From positions 76,792,798 to 76,856,797 of the forward strand of contig NC_059501.1 in the NCBI RefSeq assembly GCF_914767665.1: 64,000 nucleotides of DNA. Reading direction: 5' to 3'. Source of the stretch: Harmonia axyridis. Taxonomy: Eukaryota; Arthropoda; Insecta; Coleoptera; Coccinellidae. Positions 32,036-42,700 of the stretch are shown piece by piece; the first letter of the stretch is position 1; each line of letters opens with the position of its first letter. A program made the position numbers and the translations under genes. The notes below the pieces were generated by a model. The model was not told where the DNA came from. It was given only the letters and a program-made list of their open reading frames with translations, and did not search any database.

Positions 32036-33719
32036 AAAAGGGTTACTTTCGCAGATCAGGTATTCGCCAATAATTATTGATTCTTGGATACAGGGACACT
32101 GATTAGAAGGAGATTGTAGTGTAAGAAATTATCATCACTTCAGTTATGTTTATGATTGTAATTAAATGAATATAGAAGCTTCAAACTTTTAACAGTTCTC
32201 ATAGAGGCCTGGGAGAATCAAGATAGAAAACATTGAACTTTGTAAGTACCTACAATATTTCAAGTATTTCAACAAGTATGGTCGTCAATACGTCTCTCTA
32301 AATATATTTTCATTTTTTAAAAAAGTTTTAAAATATTTCCTTTATGTCGTTTATTCTTGATACGCCCATTTGGCATTATATAACTTAAAATTGATTTTTA
32401 ATTAAACTTATATATTTTAATGAAATCTTTAACTAAAAAGATTAAGATTATTAAATTTATTACAAAAACTAATTTATAACACATGTATTCACTCAAGAAG
32501 TATTTGTTTCATTTATCAAAAGATTAGCAAAATTTTGATTCAAGTGTAGAAATAACCATTTTGATTATAGTTTCTTAAATTACTATCGACTCAGTGTAAC
32601 ATTTGAGGTCTGTATCTGCAGAATAATAATTTTAGAGTGAAAAATGAGTATAACCCATGAGAAAAAATGTATATTTCAGGTGAATTTCTTAAGAATTTTC
32701 TCGTTTGAGATACTCATTGTGATCTGCGAAACGTGCATTTGCTTTATATACCAAATAGTTAAAATAAGTATAATGATATATTGAAAGTTATAAAAAATAT
32801 TGATATTTAGTATTAAATTTTGGATAGTTGAAAAATAGACTGAAATGAAGGTGAATTTTATGAAAATGTCCAGTGATCAAAGTTAGACAGATTTAAGACT
32901 TACCTAAGGAAAAAAGAAAATAGATAATATCCATATATCTAATAACCAAGCTTAATATTCAACTATTTCCAAACTAGAATAATGACAGAAATTGATGTTA
33001 CATTGTACAGATTATTAAATTCCCATCTAAGGATTGTACAATATATTTGTTGAGATCAAATCATATGCATAAGTTGTAATGTTTTTTTTTTTTCAATTAA
33101 TTGCTTTCTGTCTTTTTAGATAGCAGTGGTTTACTAGTCATTTTTATGCTGTGTGAACTCTGTCATTTTGAAAATGAATTTCATATTCATAACAGAACGC
33201 ACATACATTATTCTTTTAGTAGTAATTGATATTCTGATTGTGATATTCTTTTTTAATTTTATATCAACATTTACTTTACCTCTTATTATTGTATTCATTA
33301 TTGTGTTGAATAAAGTCACTTATTCAATTAAACCACCTTATTTCAAAGTAACTTTCTCCACAATTTCATATTATGGATAAACCGACAGAAATAGTCATGT
33401 AAGGAAGAAACGTCATACCCAGGCCACTTTTCGTCTCATTCTATTATATTAGGATGTATGTGTGAATATTGAGCAGCAACACTGACGGAGAGATATTCGA
33501 TATATTTCAAACAGAATATCGTTAAGTGGTGCAACTTTTTTGACGTTACAAAAAATAGCTAATATATTCAGTTGGAATATATTAACTCACATTTGAGAGT
33601 TAACAATAAAATTGAGGGAGTTGTATTCTTTTCTGGCATTATTTTGATTCAAACAACAAGTAAATACATAAATTATGTTCAACATTTTTTTTACAAAAAA
33701 TAATAAAAAAGAAATAAAG
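32036..33719. other. Convergent intergenic region, myosin 3' UTR and NEMF 3' flank
   Basis: No gene is supported. A hydrophobic 69-codon frame at about 33173-33380 is AT-driven. Plus-strand AATAAA occurs near 33308 and 33605 and could serve the myosin mRNA. Confidence 0.4.
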
Positions 33720-36700
33720 CTATTTCTTCAAAGCTTGAAGTTTGGGGGCCGACAATTTCACTTTTCCAGGGAAGTTTCTGGCAAGCTGATCATCTTTAAC
33801 AGCTTTTAATAAATCTTTTTCTCGTTGAGTAATGGCTCTATCTTTCATAAAAATAGCAACAGCAGTTTTAGCTGCCTTTCCTTTTTTACCTGTACCAGGT
33901 GTGATTTTAACTTTGAACCTGAAAGTATTCACTATGTAAGTACCACTCTAAACAATTGATCTACCAACAACAATTTAGATCATCTGAAATCAAATAAACT
34001 TACTTGTAATTAGTTAACGTGCTGTAAGGGGCAACAACAGGAACAGCAAACAGAAGTTCATCTTCAGTAGATGGAATTCCGGTTAAAGCATTTATCATAT
34101 CCACATCCACTTGTACAAGAACCTCTTCTTCATCACCACCATCATCTTCCTTATTATTTACTTTTGGTGCTCTTGAAAAGTGTGGTTGAACTTTTTTCGT
34201 TGCATTTTGATTTGTATCTTTACTTTTCTTATTCTTTTTATTTTCTTTATTAGCACCTGAAGACTATAAAAGATACATACTTCATTATTAGTTCTTATAA
34301 TCCAAATTAGCCGACTTACTTGTAAAATTTCCATACGTAATTGTCTTTCTTCATCGTCTTGATCTTTATATTTTTCCTTTATTTTCTTCAATTTACTTCT
34401 TTGGCCTCTTTTCATCTGTTGTTTATTGGCATTATTTTCTTCATTGTTTTCTGAAATATTGAATTTTAATAAAAAAGCTTGGACTTTTGATAATGAAATA
34501 CTCACTATGATTATTATTCTCTGTAGCTTGTTTATTTTTTTGCTTATTATTTCCTCGATTTTTGGCAGCAGCAAAAGGTTTCATGTTAGCTAATAATTTC
34601 AATGTGTCATCTTCTTTTGGAGTGGTTGATTGTGGAATTATATTCATTCTAAAAGGTACTAGAGTTATGTTCTGAACATGCTAACCTCATATTCATGAAA
34701 TAATTCATTTTTCACCAAAATGAAACTTCAAGTAAAGATTTACATTTTGTCTGTATAAAATCAATGATATGAGATAAAAATGGATTATTAATAAACAATA
34801 TGAAATTCCATACGCTGTATCTGTTTTATGCTCAATCCTTAGATGTGTATCAGGATATTTTATATCATTCTCCTCAGAGTCAGATGAATCTGCTTCATTC
34901 ACTTCCTCTTTTAGAGTCTCCAATTTTTCAACGTTTATCTCTGCACTCTCTTCGTCTTTTTCTTTATCATCCTCTGCTAAAAATTATATTTTCATATTAT
35001 TGGAACACTTGAAAAACCCTGAAGTCTTTTATTTACAATTAATCTAATGTGATTTTTTGTTCTCAAACATTTGCGTTTTTTTTATCATTTTCTTCCATTA
35101 TTTAATGTTGTTCAATTTTCTTGATGATTATGTTGAATCATGACCTGAACTGGCAGATATAGGCAATTCACTTCAGGTATGAAACGATGTCATCATAGAT
35201 TTTCCAGTATCGTTGCCGAACTGTAGTTTTTTCCAAGTTTTACCATAATATCAAGATCAAAAATTGATTGTTAAAATTTTCTCATGGTTTGAATTTTTTC
35301 ATTATGTGTTTGATTTTGAAAAACTGTGGTATTTGCATAGTATTGCATACTGTTGTATTATTCGAGTTACTAAACCAAACCAATTTTGAAAGAATTAAAT
35401 GAAAATGTCAAGTTTGATTTACAATTAAGATGCATATAATACCTGGTGTGTTTACTGATTCGATTTTGTTTCAGACTTTTTGAGAGACCCACCTGTTGCT
35501 TTGGTGGTGTGCTTCACCAGAGTGCTGTAAGGTGGCGCTCTTTAAAATTTTTCGAATTCCCGCATCTGCCTGGTGCCGTTTAAAAAGGAAATACTGATTT
35601 TAGACACTGCAAACATTCACAATAAATTACAATTCAGTTCATATCGAATTTTTACTCAAATGAATGGAATATAATGACAGACCATAGAATATAAAATAGT
35701 ATTGTTCTATACTCAAAGTTCACGACAAGAGCGTAGAAATAGGGGGATACTAGAGGTAATTACACGGTGCTCCTAAATTGGAGATACAAATGAAAATGAC
35801 AGATTTCCGGATCATTTTAAGAAAAAAAGTCCTATAACATGAGTCCCCAAACATTTATTATTTTTCGTATAACCTTCCCTTTACAAGATATTTAATATGA
35901 ATTGGCCATAGATATTCCAGTTCAAAGTTTTCACTATGTGATATGCTAATTTTGAATGCAAATCTACAGGGTGATATATTTTCTGGAAGGATGCCTGCTT
36001 CCTTCCTCCAAAACTATATTTTGGTGAATGGCTGTTAGTTTAGGAAAATGTAGAAAAAAAACTCTGGTCCAGTACTATACTTTCTGGTTTGTTATAGTTT
36101 TGTCGTATCTGCTATCGATTTCGACAAAAATCTCTAGTAATCCTCAGGAAAATCCAAATTATTATGAAGATCCAGCTAGTAAGCTCTAATGAATGCATTA
36201 ATTATAAATTTTGGTATTTATTTACCTAATCTGTAGCGAAGATTAATAAATATTTGATAAACTGTACGACACACTAGAAACAACCTGTATACTGAAAGCA
36301 AAGCCTTTGTGGGCTCATATTCATGAAACTTTTTTTTCTCAAAATTATCCAAGTATTTTCTCATTTTCCTTCGTAACTCTTATTTGAGAACAAGGTAAGC
36401 ACAACCGAATTAGTAACAACAAAAATTATTTCGAGTAATTTGGTTCAAACTTCATTATCAAACTTCTTTTTCTAACATTACAGATATGAATAAAAGTTGT
36501 CGTCAAAAATTTTTTTTTCGATTATCCCTCCCCAAGAAAAAAAAGATCTACGCCCTTGTTTCACAAGAGTCGAGAATTGAGAGAAATGTCAAATGTAAAC
36601 GATGTATGCGCCATCTGAAAAGCCCGCGATCCCTCGAAATCAAGTAGGTATAAATCCGAAAAATCTCCCGTTTTGTCTGAAAGTTTTACAGGTATAAGTA

Positions 36701-39700
36701 GACACACCAGGTATTCTATGCATCTTATTTACAATCAGAATGACACATCTGGATTATCGTGAATTGATAGCAACAGTAGGGGGAACAAATATCCCCAGAT
36801 TTATGGATTCTTCAAGCAGTAACAAGAAGTTTTTGATTAGTACTAAAATTTCAATAGGTTTAACATCTTTCATACATAAGTGAATAGTCTATGTGCATAT
36901 CTTCTTAGTATTTTGTTGATCAAAAATTAAGTAATGATTGGCAGTGTTGGTATTTCGGGCTACTGTCAAATGCTAACAACGAGATCATTGAGAACTGTAT
37001 TGACAGCATCGAAAATAGATGTCAAAATAAATCTGACATTCTTCAATTGCTTTTGAATTAATATTTTCATAATGCAGCTTATTAACGAATTTATGGCACT
37101 AATTGATAAGCAAAACATGATCAAAGCTCTATTATTCAGTACTTGTATGTTAGATGTGCTTCTTGTGGTTTGGATATTCATCGACCTCCATCTTCTGGAT
37201 TACAATGAAACAATATTTCAAATTTCAACAGTTACACTAATTTCAGGTTATTTTCTACACTGCGGTATAACGCATACAAACAATTATTTCCACATAAAAA
37301 TTTATGGAAGACACAATCGGAGAAACCAACTAGATAGATTCAAGAAACATACAAGACAGTGTAGTATGAAATTAAAACCTCAAGAAAATATAGAGTACCA
37401 AGCATTATATTTCACGCTATTCTTTATGAATTCAGTGTTTTTTGCCCTGGTAATCATTCTAAGTTCATATGTTTTTGCTAAATTCTCAATTTGTATGAAT
37501 TATATTTTTACCTCTGTTGTAGCATCATCAGCATTAGCTATTTATTCAGTAAACTTCTTGAATTAATCCATGTAAGTTCAAACCGAAAACATCAACGACA
37601 GTGTATTAAATGATTCAAGCAATTTTGTACAAGCTATTTATATCGATTTTTTCTTGAACTTCTCATCCCGAATTTAGGATAACATTAACATGGTTTCTCA
37701 ATTTTGAAGAAGATGGGAATGAAATTCTCAAACTTTGATACTTGTCTACAATACGATGAATTCACCCATGAATTCTTAAATTGCTTTCAGTATTCACAAA
37801 TGAGCACTGATTTTAATATAATAATTTAACAATGTCTAAACGTTGTTGAAACTTGTATCTTTCCATGATTAAATGACTTAACCTACTGAACACAAATGAC
37901 ATAAGAAATGTCAGAAAATTATACCGTGTTGCCATTTTGAAATGTATAATACCTATTAAAAAACCCTTTGTTGTTATCATTATATTTTGTGTATATGTAT
38001 CCTTTAGACTCACCATCGTCTTCATCAGGAATGTCGATTTCAACATCATCCTTATGTTCCATATTTTGATCAGGCATATCATATTCTGCCCCTTCAGTCA
38101 AAACTTTCCTTTCGCCTAAATGCTTTTCTACAAAGCTATCTTCTAGTCTAAACAAGAAACTGAGTCCCAAAATCAAATGAGACGGAGGAAGAAAATTTTT
38201 TTTTCCCCTAACCATGAAACTGCCAGTAGTTAAATATTCTCCTGTAGGGGCTGTCTTGCTGACTTGATCACCCCATACCCAATAAGCATTGGTAACAACT
38301 TTAGCCTCCCAGGCAACACTGAAAAAAAATAATAATAATAATATAAACAAATCAGAGACTTTGAGTTATAGTAATATAAAATTGTATATAACTGGCTGGA
38401 AGACTGTGGTCAATACGCTCTATTAGTGATGACGTCACACACCGCCATTTTAGTTCTCCTGTCAGTGTTCGGAATCCAAACAAACAAATTGTCATTCAAA
38501 TTAGTATGTTGTCGTTGAAAAAATTGGCTTATTTCAATAAATAAGATTATTTAAGGAACGATTTTACTATTAATTGATAGACAGAAGGCACGAAATTAAT
38601 GCCAGTAGTTCAACTAATAAACACGGCTTTTTACAAAATCTGGGGAATGATACAGAATTCAAACTTACTGGTATTAACCTCGTTCCTTCTGACTATCAAT
38701 TAATAGTAAAATCGTTCCTTAAATACTCTTACTTATGAATATAAGCCAATTCCTTCAACGACACCGTACTAATTTGAATGACAATTTATTTGTTTGGATT
38801 CTGAACACTGACAGGAGAACCAAAAATGGCGGTGTGTGAGCCATTTGATTGCAAGATCAATAAATTTAGTTTTTCTCTCTCTCTCTCTCTCCAAGTTTGT
38901 TAATCTAGCAGATCTAAAACTAAAAATCACAAACTCACCTATAACATATTGCCATTGTGCCAGCCTCATTTAAAGTCTTAGGTGGTACAGGCTGACTAGT
39001 TGGATTTTTTATAACTACACTGCTAGCACCATGTACATCTGCATGCACATATAAATCGGTAGGTTTCAAGTATCTGGAAGAAATGAATGTATATTTTTCC
39101 TTTGCACTCAGCAAGAAAACTCCTTTTTACCTTTTAACTAATAGTTCATTTTGTTGCTGGTCCCTTCCAGCAATGACAAGATAATTTTCTGAACTTATAA
39201 ACCAAAAGAATTTTTCAAACCAGTAGACTTTTCTTGCCTTCTGGATATTGGTTATAGTTTCAACCTAAGGAAATTATATATTGCCAATATTAAAGAAAAA
39301 ATATTCAAAAAATAATTTAGGAAGGCTATAAACTTCTTTATAACATTGTTCAATAGATTTTCACCTTTAAAAATTATTGACGATATTTTTATGCAAACTG
39401 AAAAATCAGTCAAATATTATAAAATGCCTAATTTGGCTGGAAGACTGTGGTCGATAGCCATTTGATTTATCAATAAATTTAATTTCTCTCTCTCTCTCTG
39501 CCTAATTTGGGTTTTTGTTACTTTGATATTGAGAAAAATGCATTTTTTTTACATCAAACCCCTCCCCAGCCCAATACATATAGTTACAACTAAATTTGGT
39601 TATGTTAAACATGGTTTGCTAATCTATAAATTTTCTTCTGTTGAACGTATAAATTTGCTTCTGTTAAACTTTATTTGCTAACCTATAAATTTGCTTCTGT

Positions 39701-42700
39701 TAAACGTCATTTGCTAACCTATAAATTTGCTTCTGTTAAACGTTATTTGCTAACCTATAAATTTAAGATTACCTAACTGAAAATGAAACATTTTTGTTTT
39801 GTTAACCTGGCTAAAAATCAGTTGATTGTTTTCAAGATAGGATTAACTTTAATGCATTCACATTAAATAGAATTCTATCCACAAGCGTAAGTTGATTGCT
39901 GCATTTTTAAATGACAATTTTGATGCAGCCAAATAAAATAGCAAATTCCAATGATTTATGACAAAATAATAAGTTCACAAGTGGTGCTTCTATCTGCTAT
40001 TTGGTACATGTTAATTGTTCAGTGCTATTTCTTATTTTATGCAAAATTAATGTACACTTGGAATAAAAAAAAAGTCGATGAAAATAGGTAAAATTTCCAA
40101 TGAAGTAATCATATCATACGATATTAACTATATATCCGGTCAATGTATCAGCAATAGGAAAATGCCATCCACACGACCGTTGTCAGACAGAAGGTCTCCA
40201 CGCCACTACGTAGGATTCACAATCGAAAGTAACCCAAGGAGAATGCTTGTCATCAAGGGAGGATAGCGATATACCGGTTTCACCCTTATTAGGGATCATC
40301 AGTACCGCATAACCCTACCCAAGATGACAAACAAACGAAATAGCAGGCATCTTATTGAACGCTGGCAGTCGCTAGTCAGTATGAATTACTGCAGAGCGCC
40401 ACCCAGCGGACAAATAACCTAACTACCTCCTCCATGAATACTTCGAAAAAGCAGAATCCCACGTCAACAAGGAAAACCTTCCGTAATTAGCCTAAGCGAC
40501 TTTCATCGAAATAATAATAATAAATAAAACGGCTAACATTTGGAAATACTTGATGAAAATAGGTAAAATTTCCAATGAAGTAATCATATCATACGATATT
40601 AACTATATATCCGGTCAATGTATCAGCAATAGGAAAATGCCATCCACACGACCGTTGTCAGACAGAAGGTCTCCACGCCACTACGTAGGATTCACAATCG
40701 AAAGTAACCCAAGGAGAATGCTTGTCATCAAGGGAGGATAGCGATATACCGGTTTCACCCTTATTAGGGATCATCAGTACCGCATAACCCTACCCAAGAT
40801 GACAAACAAACGAAATAGCAGGCATCTTATTGAACGCTGGCAGTCGCTAGTCAGTATGAATTACTGCAGAGCGCCACCCAGCGGACAAATAACCTAACTA
40901 CCTCCTCCATGAATACTTCGAAAAAGCAGAATCCCACGTCAACAAGGAAAACCTTCCGTAATTAGCCTAAGCGACTTTCATCGAAATAATAATAATAAAT
41001 AAAACGGCTAACATTTGGAAATACTTGATGAAAATAGGTAAAATTTCCAATGAAGTAATCATATCATACGATATTAACTATATATCCGGTCAATGTATCA
41101 GCAATAGGAAAATGCCATCCACACGACCGTTGTCAGACAGAAGGTCTCCACGCCACTACGTAGGATTCACAATCGAAAGTAACCCAAGGAGAATGCTTGT
41201 CATCAAGGGAGGATAGCGATATACCGGTTTCACCCTTATTAGGGATCATCAGTACCGCATAACCCTACCCAAGATGACAAACAAACGAAATAGCAGGCAT
41301 CTTATTGAACGCTGGCAGTCGCTAGTCAGTATGAATTACTGCAGAGCGCCACCCAGCGGACAAATAACCTAACTACCTCCTCCATGAATACTTCGAAAAA
41401 GCAGAATCCCACGTCAACAAGGAAAACCTTCCGTAATTAGCCTAAGCGACTTTCATCGAAATAATAATAATAAATAAAACGGCTAACATTTGGAAATACT
41501 TGATGAAAATAGGTAAAATTTCCAATGAAGTAATCATATCATACGATATTAACTATATATCCGGTCAATGTATCAGCAATAGGAAAATGCCATCCACACG
41601 ACCGTTGTCAGATTTTACCTATTTTCATCAAGTATTTCCAAATGTTAGCCGTTTTATTTATTATTATTATTTCGATGAAAGTCGCTTAGGCTAATTACGG
41701 AAGGTTTTCCTTGTTGACGTGGGATTCTGCTTTTTCGAAGTATTCATGGAGGAGGTAGTTAGGTTATTTGTCCGCTGGGTGGCGCTCTGCAGTAATTCAT
41801 ACTGACTAGCGACTGCCAGCGTTCAATAAGATGCCTGCTATTTCGTTTGTTTGTCATCTTGGGTAGGGTTATGCGGTACTGATGATCCCTAATAAGGGTG
41901 AAACCGGTATATCGCTATCCTCCCTTGATGACAAGCATTCTCCTTGGGTTACTTTCGATTGTGAATCCTACGTAGTGGCGTGGAGACCTTCTGTCTGACA
42001 ACGGTCGTGTGGATGGCATTTTCCTATTGCTGATACATTGACCGGATATATAGTTAATATCGTATGATATGATTACTTCATTGGAAATTTTACCTATTTT
42101 CATCAAGTATTTCCAAATGTTAGCCGTTTTATTTATTATTAAAAAAAAAGTCCTAAAATACATCAAATATATACCTCTTTCAGGGTCTGTTTTGTCTTCT
42201 TTTCTGCAGATTTTAAGGCAACCGTCTGCGATTTGATAGTTTTCTCTTGTTTTTTAGCTGCATGCCTTTTCTGATTGTAATATCTTGTGGCATTTGCAAA
42301 AGCTGATAATGCCAAATCAACATCGACAGCCATAGATTTGATTTTATTATTTTCCGCTTCTTCATCACTCTCATTACTTGCTTCTTCAGAATCATAAGGA
42401 TCTGTTAGATACAATGTTATATGGTTTGTTTGGAGTTTTAGTTCTTTTATTGTTTGTGCAATTGGATCCCCCTGAGAAGCTGCCTCTTTAACCAAATCAT
42501 TTATTGCATCCCATGGAAGCTAAAATGGGATGCTATAGTAAGTTTTGAAAAGTTTATCAAACTTCTCATATTAATTATACAGAGTGTTTTCAAAGAAGAT
42601 AATTTTTTGACAGGTGTTTTTTAAATACCAAACTTTTTTCCCCTTTGAATACACCCTGAATATATACCTGATTAGCTAAAGCACTTTGAACAGCCAATAT

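Larger units (their letters stand above)
40064..42152. mobile_element. Retrozyme-like insertion: 475-bp units in tandem plus one inverted unit, 13-bp TSD
   Basis: The insertion (40077-42139) lies between identical 13-bp direct repeats, taaaaaaaaagtc, at 40064-40076 and 42140-42152. Units start at 40077, 40552, 41027 and 41502 (period 475). The fourth breaks at about 41613, and the next 527 bp (41614-42139) are one inverted unit plus an overlap of about 50 bp. Copies look identical by eye. Each complete unit carries a hammerhead ribozyme motif. Tandem units of a few hundred bp, a hammerhead per unit and a short TSD are features of animal retrozymes mobilised in trans, probably by Penelope-like elements. 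The repeated 62-codon frame in each unit has no known homology and is probably incidental. It lies in NEMF intron 6. Confidence 0.85.

Noticed and set aside
33153..33380. Hydrophobic small protein
   Set aside because: AT-driven frame between two convergent genes, with no conserved motif and an opposing frame of equal quality.
38870..39500. CRISPR-like or regulatory meaning of the CT runs and repeated flanks
   Set aside because: A eukaryotic microsatellite plus a local duplication explains them.
40077..41694. Repeated 62-64-codon open frame in each 475-bp unit as a protein-coding gene
   Set aside because: It is identical because the units are identical. It has no homology or translation context, and its end overlaps the ribozyme.
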